Counted from the stretch's first letter, positions 46,169 to 58,570 are shown. The stretch is 64,000 nucleotides of DNA from Cacajao melanocephalus (GCA_963573385.1 CAUYLG010071685.1:1-64000), one strand, 5' to 3'. Numbers and translations are program-made. The notes: generated by a model from the sequence alone, not told the origin.

Positions 46169-46191
46169 TAACACACACACACATATATATA
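46169..46191. repeat. (AC)n(AT)n microsatellite
   Basis: acacacacacacacatatatata, a short dinucleotide tract. Confidence 0.85.
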
Positions 46192-46299
46192 GATGAAGGA
46201 AACATGTCCTGATGTATTTTTTCATTCTTGTGAAATAAAAAAGACACTTGTCAGTTTTATACTAAATGTTTTTTAAAATCCTGTTGATTCATTATTTCT

Positions 46300-46970
46300 A
46301 ATGAAATGCTAATAACTGAGGAACTGCTGGACTGTTTTCCAAAGGACTGCATTGTTTTGCATTTCCCCCAGCAGTGAATAAGGTTTCAGCTTCTCCTCTT
46401 TCTCATATCCTTGTCAACCCTTATTGCTGTTCTTTTGTAGATGGCCATCCTGTGGGTGTGAAGTAGTATCTCATTGTGATTTTGTTCTGCATTTCTCTGA
46501 TAGCTAATGATGTTGAGCGTATTTTCATATTCTTCTTGGCCATTTGTATATTACTCTGGAGTATCTGTTCAGATTTCAAAATTGGCTTGCCTTTTACTGA
46601 GTTATAGTATTTCTTCAGATATTCTAGATGCAAATTATATGATTCAAATCTGTGATTTACAAACATTTTGTCTTGTGGGTTATCTTCACTTTCTTGATGG
46701 TGTCTTTTGAAATGAAAAAGTTTTGACATTTTTATGATCTCAGTTTTTTTTGTTGTTTTATTGTACTTTCGGTGGCGTATCTATGAAACCATTGCCGAAT
46801 CCAAGATTATAAAGCTTTACCTGTATGTTTTCCTCTAAGTGTTTCAGAGTTTTAGCTCTTAGTTCTGTAACCCAGTTGGTGATAATTTTTTATATGGTGT
46901 GAATTAGGGTTCCAAGTTCATTTCTTTTGCATTTAGGTGTTCAGTTGTTGAAGCACCATTTGTCAGCTTC
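46300..46970 (-). mobile_element. Old LINE-1 ORF2/3' region, antisense
   Basis: ggactgttttccaaaggact, tgtgggtgtgaagtagtatc, gctaatgatgttgagcgta, ttggccatttgtatatta and gaagcaccatttgtcagc follow the reverse L1 order. Many stops. Confidence 0.75.
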
Positions 46971-49489
46971 AGTTACAGTGACAGATTTTTATGAATTTTT
47001 ATCTAGACTTTCTAGATCTTACTAGCAGTTGAGGAGATTTTGAGTTTCACTACTCCCATTGCATTGTCAGTGAAAAGAATATAAGTTTTAAAGAAGAAGG
47101 TGCTGTGAGTAAAGCACTGTGTTCCATTTTAGGAGTCTTTAAGGACAAACTGGAATAGAATAGGTTTTTAAAATTGATAGGTCACAAATTTGTAAAATGA
47201 GAATGAGAGACTGGGAGAAAGGCCTTCCAGTAGCTACACATTTTTATTTGAATCAGCAGGGTAGTTTAGCCCCACAGCATGTAAGAAATAGTTATACTTA
47301 GACATATTTGAATCATCTAGAAGAATGAATTTTCAAATAATTATTAATAGAACTATCTAATAACTTGGTAAAGTAGTGCCCATTATTGGAGGAGCTCAAG
47401 TGAGGTTTAAAGTACAGAAATGATTTCTGCATTGAGAACAAAGGTTGTTTACAGAGTTCTGGGATTTCTAGTTACTCAGTCACGTGACTGTGCTACGATT
47501 TCCATTTCCTTTCACATTTGTGAAGGTTCTCTGCTGGAGATCCATCCTTCCCCAGACTTCCGTCAAGTTATTGGAAGGAGAGTGAGGGAAAACAGGAGGT
47601 TATTGTCTTGAAGGATTACATGGTAGAAATACTACAGTTTTTGGTTAGCTAATGTTATTATGCATTACCCTGAAAACCGGTCTCATCGCTTGATCTAGTT
47701 GTTTTTGGCTTCTTTAGTTCTTTGTTCTCCAAGTACCACAGTGTACAGTGGGAATGAGAGACTGCAGCAACAGTGACTGTTGAGATCAGAACTAAACGTT
47801 AAAGTGTCCGTCTAACATCTGATTTGTGTGTGGTTGGGGTTTGTAGATTGTGGATTGAAGACAGCTGCGTGAATGGCAGGAAAGTGTACATTGTGATAGT
47901 GTAAGTGGAATTTCATTGTCATCCTTTCATGAAAATCAAGTTTACTGATTCAGAGAATTATGTTCTTATTTTGTAAATGATCCACCTGAAGAATAGATTG
48001 TTCAGTGTACTCAGGAGAAGAGCAGATTGTTCAATGTACTCAGGAGAAAATGGACTAGTGCATATTTGTACTTTTGTGATGGTTATATTTGAGTCACATG
48101 TTGTAAGGTTTTGGAAAATCTGATTATATAACCTGATTGAGGCGAATGAATAAATTCAGTCACCTGGTTTTCAGGCAGAATAATTTGAGAATCTTTTAGC
48201 TATAAGGCTCTCAAACTTCAAAGTAAAATATTACTCAAAGTAGAATTGGAAGCATGAAAAAATTAGGTGTCTTTTTTCTTTGAAGTGAGATTTTTGGAAT
48301 AATCTTTTAAATAAGAAAACTTTTTTGAGCTTAGCCTGTTCCATGTTTTAAACATTTATCTTGTTTGCCCAATTGTAGGGGTTTTCTCTGTCTTAAAGAT
48401 TTGAGCATAGTCTGAATCTCCTTGGTTAGAATAAATTCGCTTCAAACAAAAGCTTGTTATCAGTGATACTGGTGTAGGTATGCCCAATGAGTAATGTAAA
48501 TCAATGAATATGAAGATGTTATGTAACTTTTTAAGGCTTGAATTTTAAATTTTTGTTAATGTATGTATTTTATGATTGAAAAGGTAAAAAATACTGTTTT
48601 TACTGTGATATGAGTTCTCCCTTGAAGTTACTGTACATTAAAAATAATTATAATAATCAAGGTTTTCTTTTTCCTTTGGTCTGTTTTTGAATGGACCACT
48701 GATATTGCTGCGGTTCACAGGTTTCTCTCAAGATTCTTAGAGGAGTTAGCAAAAGACTTTGATTTTCCCTCCTCTCATTTAAAAGATACAAGACACGTAT
48801 GTGCAACACAAGACAAAATGTGCAGAAAATGTTGCTCATGATGTTTGTTTTTCTATGGCTGACTTTTTTACATAACGTTTAACAGTTCTATTACTTGAAT
48901 TTAGAGAGGGATTCACTGTGCTAAAAAGTACCTCCACATTCAACTGTAATAAGCCACATTATTAAAAGACTGTTGGAGTTGGAAGATAAAGCTCCTGTTG
49001 ATGCTAATTGTTTGGTGTTTGTGGATGAGCCTGAAACGACTCATGTTTAATCACAATTCCTTTCTGCACTTACCGTGATCGTCTGTGGTTTGATTTGCAG
49101 CTGTGCATCCACTGTTTAAAGAACCGGTTGCTCTTTGCAACTGCCTTGTTTAGCCCTGTCTGCTAGATGCCACTGATCCAAGAACTCTGCTTTTTCTCAC
49201 ACTCGACTTTAACAGCATTACGAAAGCTAACCCAGGAACATGGAATTTCCAGTGGTGTGGCTTCAGTGTTGGTGAACCTGCAGTATTTTAGGTCAGATAT
49301 CTTTCTTCTTCAAGTATGTAAGAGCTCAACTTAGTATATATAGAGTAAACTTTGACATCTGTGTTTGGGGCAGACTCATGATACTGTTAAGGGATTTGGG
49401 TTATTACTTTGTAATTTTCAGGTTACAGGCTCAACTTCTTGAAGCTCTTCTCTTAGTTCTATCACATCACCTCTTCTCCGACCCCAGTC
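46971..49489. other. Long single-copy stretch, nothing recognised
   Basis: About 2.5 kb with almost no recognisable repeats. 49090-49110 (tttgatttgcag) resembles a splice acceptor before a GC-balanced segment, but no exon or conserved frame can be shown. Confidence 0.5.
47995..48052. repeat. Tandem duplication, 2 x 29 bp
   Basis: Two adjacent units, agattgttcagtgtactcag... and agattgttcaatgtactcag..., differ at only about three positions. Confidence 0.9.
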
Positions 49490-49504
49490 AGGCATGACAT
49501 TCTT

Positions 49505-49676
49505 TTTATTATTATTTTATATTTTTAAAATTTTTAAATTTTTTTTTTTTTTTTTTTTTTAAAGACGGAGTTTCACCATGTTGGTCAGGCTGGTCTTGGA
49601 CTCCTGACCTCAGGTGATCCGCCTGCTTTGGCCTCCAAAGTGCTTGGATTACAGGCGTGAGCCACCACGCCCGGCC
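49505..49676 (-). mobile_element. Alu left-monomer insertion, antisense
   Basis: A long T/A-rich tail (49505-49560), then only the left arm, low divergence, ending ccaccacgcccggcc. Bounded exactly by the 15-mer aggcatgacattctt at 49490-49504 and 49677-49691, so it is a complete, fairly young insertion. Confidence 0.93.
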
Positions 49677-49691
49677 AGGCATGACATTCTT

Positions 49692-51042
49692 ACATGAATT
49701 CCTAGATGTTTTGACAAGGCTTACAGTGTTTATATCTGTCTTGTATTGTAGTTGTGTCTTATATAACTTGTATTAGAGGAGGAGGAAATATTTTAATTGT
49801 TACATACTCTATAGTACCTAACAATGTATTCCATTTAGTAAAGACAGTCTTATCTAATAAGTAAATTTGACAATAATGGTCAGAAGCAGCATTTTGGTGA
49901 ATTGATCAACATTGTACAAATGTACCTTAAGTATACTTTGAATTAATAGAATAAAACATAGCTTATTAATACTTTAGATTTCAACACTTCATGCTTTCAC
50001 CTTCACATCAGTTAATTGGAATGCTGGGATTATCCGAAACCTATTTATCTGTAGGATTGGGATGAGGGTTGTTTTTGCATTGTGATTCTTTCAATCCCAT
50101 TCTCTCTAGGACTTCTAGTTTTCTAATAATGGCTGTTTTTTATTAGTTGGAAGTTTCATGGGTTTTTTTTTTTTTTTTTTTTTTTTAAACATCTTTAGCT
50201 AAGAACATTGTAAATCACTTGTAGTATCTAAAAGTGTGTCAGACGTGAAGGTTGCCTTAATGGAAACAGGCTTGCTTTCTCTAACCTTCACAAGGAACAG
50301 CCTCGACAGGATTGTCAGAGTTTCGTTTCCCATGTGCCAAAGAGAGGCGGAGTTCATAGCCAGTGATGAAAGGTGGTACATAATCCTTTTAGACTACAAA
50401 ATTTATGTTAATTACCAGATAAGACCCTTTCCCTCAGGGAGTTTAGTATTTAAAGAGAAAGTTAATGCATATAATTTGTAATCTGCATGAATTTAGTCTG
50501 GTTAAAAAAAATTCACATTGTTTGGAAGGGAGGTAAATGTTTGAAAGAAAGATGGGTGAAGTCAAATTGGGACTTATTTCTAGAGGAGATTGAGTATGGA
50601 TAGGCTGTGGAAGGGAAGAAAAAGATTGACATGCAGCAAGATTTCTCAATGAAGGACTTTATTTTTAAACGTTTATTTAGAAAAATTTGAAAATAGTAAA
50701 AGAATAATGAAATAAATCATTGTATCCTGTCGCTTAGCTTCAGCAGTTTTTTGCATACATCGAATTTAGTTGTCATGTTTCTTGAGACTTTTATTTGGCA
50801 TAGCTCCTAAGCCATTCTTTGTCTTTTATGACGCTGATAGTTCTAAAGAACATTCCTAAGTTTATGTTCGTTTCCTGAGGACAAGGTTTAGATTATATTA
50901 ACTGTGATTTTAAAGGAACGAAAAGGATGGAATTCTATGACAAGCCATAGGTTATAATGTAAATAATTCTGGACCAAGAATCAGGAGTCTTGAGTTCTGG
51001 CTCTTAGAAAGGAATTGCAGTTTGCAGTATTTAAAGAATGTA
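49692..51042. other. Single-copy DNA with a T tract, nothing coding
   Basis: 24 T at 50163-50186. 50275-50375 faintly resembles antisense MIR (cccatgtgccaaagagaggc). The 81-codon plus frame at 50236 has no recognisable domain. Confidence 0.45.
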
Positions 51043-51240
51043 GACTTAGGAATAGTGACCCAGCTTTAAATCTCAGCTCTTTTGAGTAGCTGTTGTGAAT
51101 AACTGTATAAACTTGAGCAAATGGATTAACATTTTAGGGCTATTTGTAAAATATGACCGGTAAATTCCTCCTTTTTCAAGTTGTTGGGAGTAAATGAGAC
51201 AACATCAAGTACAAAGATGCTACGCTATGTGATAGTGATT
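51043..51240 (+). mobile_element. MIR element, sense
   Basis: tagtgacccagctttaaatc, aacttgagcaaatggattaa, ttgtaaaatatgaccgg and ggagtaaatgagacaaca follow the MIR order. Confidence 0.65.
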
Positions 51241-51559
51241 AAAATACCGTAAATTTGAGCTGGTCCGAGGTAGTGAGGTAACTCGATTATGTAGTCAGTA
51301 ACAGATCGAACTTGTTGTACTCTGTTCCCCCCTTTTCACTATTGCACTTGACTAGTGTAAATGTAGTAAATTTGGAAAAGAGGAAATTCAGTGAGTTAAA
51401 GCTGCCAAAAGGAAGTTTGAATTGAAAAGATTGCACGTGACCTTTGATTTTAAGGATGGATTGACTTTGGATGAAATATCTAGGTATGGAGAATCTTAAG
51501 TGTAAGGAGATACTGTCAGATTAGTGTGGGAAATAATGTTAGAATGAGGAAGGTAGAAG

Positions 51560-51690
51560 AATCTTGGGAGTTTGAAGGTCTGTGTTGTAGTCCAGCCTTT
51601 GCCATTAGCTAGTGGTATGATTTGGGGTAAGTTATTTAACTTGCCTAGACCTCATCTTCTAACACTGTAAAATGACTGGTTGTTATCAGC
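51560..51690 (+). mobile_element. MIR element, sense
   Basis: tagtccagcctttgccatta, ggggtaagttatttaacttg, cctcatcttctaacactgta. The central MIR core is recognisable. Confidence 0.7.
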
Positions 51691-54117
51691 ATTCTTCAGG
51701 GAAGAGAAACATCCTGGTAAGACAGAGTAGTTAAGGGAAAGCTTTCATCAGGAAAGAGGTCGTCTGGCTCTTGTTGAAAGGTAGGCAGGCTCTAGATAAA
51801 AGAGGGAAAGCCGTTAGAACAAGAGCACTGAATTAAAGAAGGCACAACTGGAAGTGAACCTGTTGTATCACGGGAAGGAGTGCACATTGGAAAGTAATGA
51901 GAAATGAAGGTTATCAATTCTGTGCTCCAGAAATAGTCTCTTTACAGTTATGTATGCCGTTTAGAATTGATGCATTTGGAAAATGACTCTCTCATTAAAA
52001 TAAAAGTTGGTGAGACATCCGCTGGAGTATAACCAGTTTTCCCTTATGCAGCATTTTGGGATGAATGAGTCCCCAAGGGCTTTCAGTTAGTGAAAGGAGG
52101 ATATCCCAACTGTCTTCTGGCTGAAATTTGAAGCAACTAATACCAAGGCTTAGGGAAGGAAAGGGCAACGGTTGCATTACAATAAAATGAGTGTGTAGAA
52201 AATGGGTGAGGTTGAAGTATAGACCACTAATTCAATACACAGGGCCAGTGATTCTTTGGAATGTTTCTTTGTGTCGTGACTGCTGTTCTTAGCATCTGAA
52301 ATTCTTAGTTTCATGACTGCTGTTCTTAGCATCTGAAATTATACATGATAAATAGTACACATTCAGTAGCTATTAAATGAATGAAGTACTGTGATGTTTG
52401 ACAGCATTACATGTAGTTCAGCCTAATAAAGAAGAGAATTCACAAATGGATTCTCTTTGAAGACTTCCTACTGTCTTTTTATTTCCTTTCTCCTTCCTTC
52501 CACTATGGGCTTTGTTTTGGTCAGTGAAAGGGTGAGTATGAGAAGCTGCATTTTAATTTTTCAGGAATCTAGTCATGCCTTTGGGTAAAAATACCATGGT
52601 CACATTTTTAGCCGTAATGAGAAAAGGCCTTCATTAGGTCACTTGAGTCATTAGGCTCAATATTACTCCATGATGAGGGTATGGAAGACTTATAGTTAAT
52701 GTTTGTTCCCAGTGCCTGCCCTTAAATAGGCTTTTAAAGAGTGAATGAATGAATATTCAGGAACACTTGAGAGACTTAGAAAAGATCAAGTGATACTGAC
52801 ATAACAAACTCTGGCATCTGGACCTTCTATATTGTGGTGAATAGAACTAGTTTCTTAGAATGTGGGTAGTCACTGCTTAGCTTTCTACTAATGAGTCCTG
52901 AGTTTCTGGCTTAGAAGAGTGGATAAAATGATAAGTGAGGTAAAGAAAGTTAAAATTCATATATTACCTATTAAAGATTTATAAAAGACCATTGGCCCTA
53001 GACTCCTGGTTTCTAATTTCTTACCACCTTGCATGGTATAAAAAATAGCAAATTGAGGGGCTCAGAATGTTCAGTTCGATGACATTGACCTTTTTCCTTC
53101 CTATTGAACCCATTCTGCCCTTTAATACTGCTGCTTTGCCCTTGGAAAAAAAATAGCCAGTTTTATTTTATATTTCTTCCAATCAATGGCATAGAAGTAG
53201 AGTTTATTAAAGTTCTAAGTAAGATTTGTTGAATTCTTTCAAATTAGAAGATTAGTCACTCTACTAGTGGAATTTGAAGTTAGACTGAATCAAACTATTA
53301 ACATCTTTATTACTGCACTAGAAAAGATGCATAGTAATACAATTTATAGAGCACATTAAATTTCCCTGGGTAGCAAACAGTCTGGGAGACCTGAGAGCTT
53401 ATGCTGTCTATAGGGAACTACCATGAATGGGAAACTGGTATTTTTTATGACTATTTTAAAATTATTTTGATGTCATATATAAAAGGAAAGTTTTAGACTA
53501 TGCAGATATTCAGCAATCTGCATGACTTCCAATACCAAAATAAAGGTACTATTTTAAAATACTGTATAATTATGGAGCAGGCTTAATGGAAACCTTATTA
53601 AATTTACCCATTATTTGCTATCGCTGAAAATATCCTTCTCAGGAATTCAGTGTTGCTATTCTCGGCAATAGTTTCATTGCTTTGCAGCTACTATTTGGAA
53701 GATAGGGAACAGAAATAATAACACTAGACTGATGTTTGTTTAAATAATGGACATTTGATTAATCCAGTACCCACTATAGATGATGATGTGATGTTGGTTA
53801 AACTGGGCATCATTTCTTTGAAGCCATAATCTTAACCCACTCCTGCAAATTCTTTTTTCTCCCCTCTCTTTGATATTCAACATTTAATCTAGATTTGCTA
53901 CCCCATTTTCAGAATGCCAAAAACAGTGTGTTTTGTTTAGAAACGAGGTCATGTTGTTTTTATAAAATAAACTGTGTAATGTTCATAAGCACACAAAATA
54001 AAGCATTCTAGATGTTCAAATTGGGTGCATTGATAGTTTATTTCAGCAAATCTGTAGTTCTGGTAAAGGACAGTTCAGTGTTTCCCATCACATACAAAAT
54101 CTAGGAAAAATAGCAAC
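51691..54117. other. Long single-copy stretch, nothing recognised
   Basis: About 2.4 kb. Short L2/MIR-like tails appear near 52345-52390 (cattcagtagctattaaatg) and 52710-52755. No exon supported. Confidence 0.45.
52277..52340. repeat. 27-bp direct repeat at 37-bp spacing
   Basis: tgactgctgttcttagcatc... occurs identically over 27 bp at 52277-52303 and 52314-52340, with ten bases between the copies. Confidence 0.9.
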
Positions 54118-54335
54118 AGCTACCATTTGTTAAGTACTTCTTATGTCCCAGGTATTATTACATGCTTGATATGCATTACCTTATTTATTTGACCTAACTC
54201 CCCTCTCAGAGAAGATACATTACAGTCTTGGTTTACTGAAGTTTAGGCGGGTTAAATAACCAGCCTGGTGTTTCTCAGTGAATGGTAGAGTAGCAGTATT
54301 ATTGCAGTCTATCCTGGTTCTATGAGCGGTTTTCT
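54118..54335 (-). mobile_element. MIR element, antisense
   Basis: catttgttaagtacttctta, cccaggtattattacatgc, aggcgggttaaataacc and gaatggtagagtagcagta match a reverse MIR. Confidence 0.7.
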
Positions 54336-55495
54336 CCATCTTATTTCCTAGAGTTTGATGGAGAATGGGTCAGTCTCTGAAATGGAAGCCAGTGTAAATA
54401 CTGCTGAATAAGCGAATGTCCTAATACAATTGTAAAAAAAAGTGGACATTTTCTTTGACATTGTGTGTGTTTAAGGTTTATAAGTGAAATGGCATGGCAT
54501 CAAATGAATCTGATTATTAGGAAAGGAGAAGCAGTAAATAAAAATAGGAATATAATTGCTTTTTGTTGGGTTCCATGTCATAATAGTCACCAGCAAACCT
54601 AGATCTGAAAATGCATAGACAGCTTCATTATAGTGAAATTTCAGGGGCATCAGTATTCTTCAGATTTTATTCCTGCCAGTGTTGGGATGCCAGTAGAGCA
54701 GATTTGTCTTTCCAGCATCTTGGGGTCGAGACTCATAATGAAGAGAGTCCCTGCTTATTCTAAGCTAATTTCCTGAAGTTGTCTGCTCAGTTTTCTAGCA
54801 TTCTTTTTAGCTGTTTGTAGATGAGTGAAGGAAAAATAACTGTAAACATTTCTCGGGTTCAGGCTACTGAGGCTTCTTTCTCTTTTATGTACTCCTTTGC
54901 CTTCCCAGTTACTCTACTCGACCTGGAATAATCAGCAGTATCAAAACAAAACCTTGTACCTGAAAAGAGCAAAACTTAGAATGCACTTTAAAAGCAAAAG
55001 TTGTATTTCAAAAATTTTGCATTTGCGTTTGTTACAGAGTACCATTGTATTAAAATGAGCTTAAAGTGTTTTACTAAGATGTGGTCATTATGAAAATGTG
55101 TTTAGGTAATACAGCATTTCGGAGTGAAGTGTGGTTGTTAAGTAATCGTTCATAGTTCTTGTTCTTTGCCATTGGAACAAAAATTTTACTTTCAGTATTC
55201 TGAACTTCACAAATGGTTTGCAGTAGGCAAACATTATCTTAATTTTTCTTGACATGTATTTTATGGAGGACTGAAAAACCATGTATGCATCTGTTTTATC
55301 TCTTTATTGTCATTGATTAGCTGTGGAGTAAGGTGTTGAAGGTCTTCATCCCTTACGTTCTCCAGTCATTGTTCTGGACATTCAAGTTATAAAGTTGAAT
55401 AAGGCATCTTTCAGGATATATACCTTCTAGTTGTTGGATACAATGAGTTCTATATTTCTCTTCAAAGAATCAGTGTGTTCAGTTCTTTGTCCTCC
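54336..55495. other. Single-copy DNA, nothing recognised
   Basis: No recognisable repeat or gene. Confidence 0.45.
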
Positions 55496-55499
55496 ATTT

Positions 55500-55945
55500 T
55501 AAAGTTTAACTTCCATGTAGTTTCGGTAAATAACCTTTTCCACCAGTTCTAATCAGTAGTTCACATCTGTTCCCCTGGTCCCCTACTCTGTCCTCAGTCA
55601 TCCCAGTCACCTGCTTTGACCTGAGTTACCCCTCGTCACCTGCTCTGACCTAAGTCACCTTTAGTTACCTGTTCAGTAACCGTCTTTCCTGCCAAATTGC
55701 TCACCCTATCACTCTGGCTCATACTCCCTGCTCTCTTTAAAATAGCCAGTTGGGATTAGGTTAGACTGTGCTGTTCAACCCTAGCCAGTAGGAGTATGAC
55801 ACAGCTGTAGGGGCTGCCTGCGTCAGGGGTAAGAATCCCTTCCCGTCTCCTGTTCCAGGTGCATGCTCGCCATGGCTGCATTAAATTGCCTTGCTGGGAA
55901 AATTTGTGTTCGAGTGCTATTTCTTTGTGGCCCCCAATTTTTCCA
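55500..55945 (+). mobile_element. Retroviral-type solitary LTR, sense
   Basis: Promoter-like half with tandem gtcacctgctctgacctaag units, then ctctctttaaaatagccag, cctagccagtaggagtatga, a cattaaattgccttgctggg block with an attaaa signal, and gtgctatttctttgtggc. This organisation suggests a solo LTR of an endogenous retrovirus, probably ERV1. The family and exact ends are not fixed, and no viral genes are present. Confidence 0.6.
55606..55674. repeat. 29-bp repeats inside the LTR (2 full, 1 partial)
   Basis: Units at 55606-55634 and 55635-55663 differ at about five positions, and a partial third unit starts at 55664. Each full unit carries tgacct, the complement of the aggtca nuclear-receptor half-site. 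Confidence 0.8.
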
Positions 55946-57526
55946 TATAACATAGTGAAGGGAGACAGGCATATAAAATGAATATTCACAATGGTTGGTA
56001 AAGTAAGATGTGAGTGATCTAAAATTCAGCCAGGGGATGTAGCATCTCCAAAGTCTGCTAAGGTGTGAGGAGTTGGGAAACTAAAAACATGCACATGTCA
56101 AATAGTACTCTAGAAATAGAAAGTCATGGTGCTTACTGCTTAATTACAGGAAATGAGGGAGGAGGAGGGCCATATCTCTAGTTTGGGTGACTAGTTGGGT
56201 GAAAATGGGGCCATACACCAAGGTAGGAAATATGAGAGGAGGAACAAATTTGGGGTGGGAGATGAATCAAATTTATACATAGAAAGTTTGAAACATATCA
56301 TGTGACATGGGTTTGGGGGAGAGAATGATGATGTTCAGTTGGTTACAAGTAACTAAAATACTATTTTAAACAAATTGTGAGACAGGAAGGTACTGTTTTT
56401 CAAAATTCCATTGTCCTTAGTGTGATGAATTCCATCAGGTTTTTTGCCTTGGTTGAAAAATGGCTACTGCTGCAGGAGTCATAATGTTTAAGCAGGAAGA
56501 AGTGCTGCATCTGTTCTTTATTTTCAGGAAAGCAAAAGCTTCCTCAGCCTCCTCATCCCCTCCCTAGCGGACCTCTCCTGAGGTCTTAACAGCCAGAACT
56601 GTTAAATATGGCTGCCTCTGGCTGCAAGAAAGGTTAGGAAGGCAAGTATTTATCTGGGCATGTTGCTGTTTTGAAGAAAATTAGAATCGTTAGCAAGGAG
56701 GCTGAAGGCATCTGAAGAGTTGTTATTTAAATGAATAGTTAATTAAGCAGTGCCTCAACAAAGAAACCCATTATTACCTCTTGCTTCAAAACTGAAAAAA
56801 TCAAAAGCTGAGTTTTTAGATATCAAATGATGTTCAATTATAAATTTTGGGATGCATTAAAAACAATTTGGGCTTTAGACCTCAAAGTTGCAGGGGAAGA
56901 GAGGAATGAAGAGTATGGATAGTGTGATTGAAGGGGGACCAGGAGGCAGCACAGAGAGATTTGGAAAGAATTGACCAAATTTTGTGGTTGTGGCAGACAA
57001 AAGGAGGCAGAGGAAAGAGGTCTGACCCTCAGGCTTTTGGATTGGATAATGAATAGCAGTGATCAGCACAATGTGACTGTAGCAATGACTGGTGCTTTTG
57101 TGCCTTCCAAGACTTTTGGTAAACTTCCAAAAGGACGAACACAATGTGTTTTAAAATTTCAGCCTCTTGTGAATACTGATTATGCAAATTAAGTAAATTT
57201 GACCTAACTCATTGGATAAAGTCCTTGATTTTTATATGTATCATCAGTTTTTTAACAGTTAAATCGACATAGTATTGCAAAAACTAGTTAGTTTTATGAA
57301 ATGGGTATAGGTCACAAATATTTGGAAGCTGGGTCAGGTAGATGGTTTAAAAGTATACTTACTGGTTGATGGCCTTACACTGTCCTCTGGTAGGGGCCTA
57401 AGCGCCTTACTGTATGGACTCCATCCTACTTGGGTGCTGTGGTGTCAGTAAGACAGTATGGATATAGAATGCCTCACTCCTTAGTACAGCAACACTTTTT
57501 AAAAAAATCATCATCATCATTATCTT
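55946..57526. other. Mostly single-copy DNA, possible old repeat at 56340-56710
   Basis: 56340-56710 (taacagccagaactgtt, atggctgcctctggctgca) looks like a diverged interspersed repeat of unknown family. The frames at 56875-57192 on both strands have no recognisable domains. Confidence 0.4.
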
Positions 57527-57682
57527 CCCTTAAGATACAGGATCTTACTCTGTTCCCCAAGCTGGAGTGTAGAGGTGTTAATACTCACGATTCACTGCAA
57601 CTTCAAACGCCTGAGCTCAAGGGGTCCTCCTGCCTCAGCCTCCCAAATCACTGGGATTACAGTTGTGAGCCACTATGCCTTT
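57527..57682 (-). mobile_element. Alu monomer (FLAM-like), antisense
   Basis: gatacaggatcttactctgt to gagccactatgcct, about 155 bp and strongly diverged. A short (ATC)n tract precedes it at 57506-57521. Confidence 0.8.
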
Positions 57683-57795
57683 AAATTTTTTATTTAAAAT
57701 TTTTATTACTACTTTTTAAATGTTTTCAATTTAAAAAAAAAGTCACAGCTAACACTATATCATGTACAACACAATCTTTTGAAATACATAATATT

Positions 57796-58097
57796 GGCTG
57801 GGTGTGGTGGCTCACTCCTCAGCATTTTAGGAGGCCAAGGCAGGAGGATTTCTTGAACCTAGGAGTTCAAGACTACCCTGGACGATATTGTGAGGGCCCG
57901 TCTGTACAAAAAAGTTAAAAATTAGCTAGGCTTGCTGGCACACACTTACAGTTTCAGCTACTTGGGAGGCTGAGGCAAAATCTTTTGAACTTGGGGTTGG
58001 GGAGTTGGGGGTCAAGGCTACAGTGAGCTATGATTATGCTTCTGTACTCCAGCCTGGGCAGCAAAGCAAGACCCTGTCTCAAAAAAAGTTAAAAAAA
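57796..58097 (+). mobile_element. AluJ-like element, sense
   Basis: ggctgggtgtggtggctcac to caagaccctgtctcaaaaaa, J-type and strongly diverged. Small deletions, and a G-rich patch near 57994-58010 with only three G runs. Confidence 0.9.
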
Positions 58098-58401
58098 ATT
58101 ATATATGTATATGCGTGTATATACACACATATATATACACTTACATGTGTATGTATATATATGTATATATGTGTATGTATATATACACTTATGTATATAT
58201 GTGTACGTATATATACACACATGTATACATACATGTATATACACTATTACTATTTAAACCTTTTCATATACATACATACATTTAAAAACATGTATGTACA
58301 TGAAAAGATTTAAAAAGTAGTAATACATATTTTTAAAAAAGTAGTGTATATTACTACTTTTTAAACCTTTGTGTGTGTATGTATACATACACATACATCT
58401 A
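58098..58401. repeat. AT-rich (TATATG/CATACA)n tract with strong inverted repeats
   Basis: Alternating purine-pyrimidine sequence. Arm 58246-58281 pairs with 58290-58325. The end of that second arm (58312-58325, aaaaagtagtaata) also pairs perfectly with 58349-58362 (tattactacttttt). Confidence 0.85.
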
Positions 58402-58468
58402 TTTTTTGAGACAGGGTCTTGCTTTGTTGCCGGCTGGAATACACATATATACGCACACGTGCCTGGCC
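58402..58468 (-). mobile_element. Alu remnant, antisense, almost entirely deleted
   Basis: ttttttgagacagggtcttg and tttgttgccggctgg start an antisense Alu. Only cacacgtgcctggcc of the far end remains. Confidence 0.75.
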
Positions 58469-58570
58469 TGTTCACTTAACCTGATGTCATTCATGTTGTC
58501 ATATATGGCAGGATTTTATTCTTTAATGGCTGAATAGTATTCCATTTGTGTATATGTCCTACATTTATTT

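Noticed and set aside
49090..49330. Possible exon after tttgatttgcag
   Set aside because: No matching donor, conserved frame or protein similarity could be shown from the sequence alone.
50236..50481. 81-codon plus-strand frame in single-copy DNA
   Set aside because: No domain, no codon-use evidence, and part of it faintly resembles a MIR. Not supported as a gene.
56971..57192. 73-codon frame overlapping an 89-codon frame on the other strand
   Set aside because: Lengths are ordinary for chance open frames, and no recognisable motif or splice context was found.
57994..58010. G-rich patch in an AluJ considered as a quadruplex
   Set aside because: Only three G runs of four or more are present.
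58005..58313. 102-codon frame with repeated Ile-Tyr-Thr patterns
   Set aside because: It is translation of a TATATG/CATACA simple repeat.
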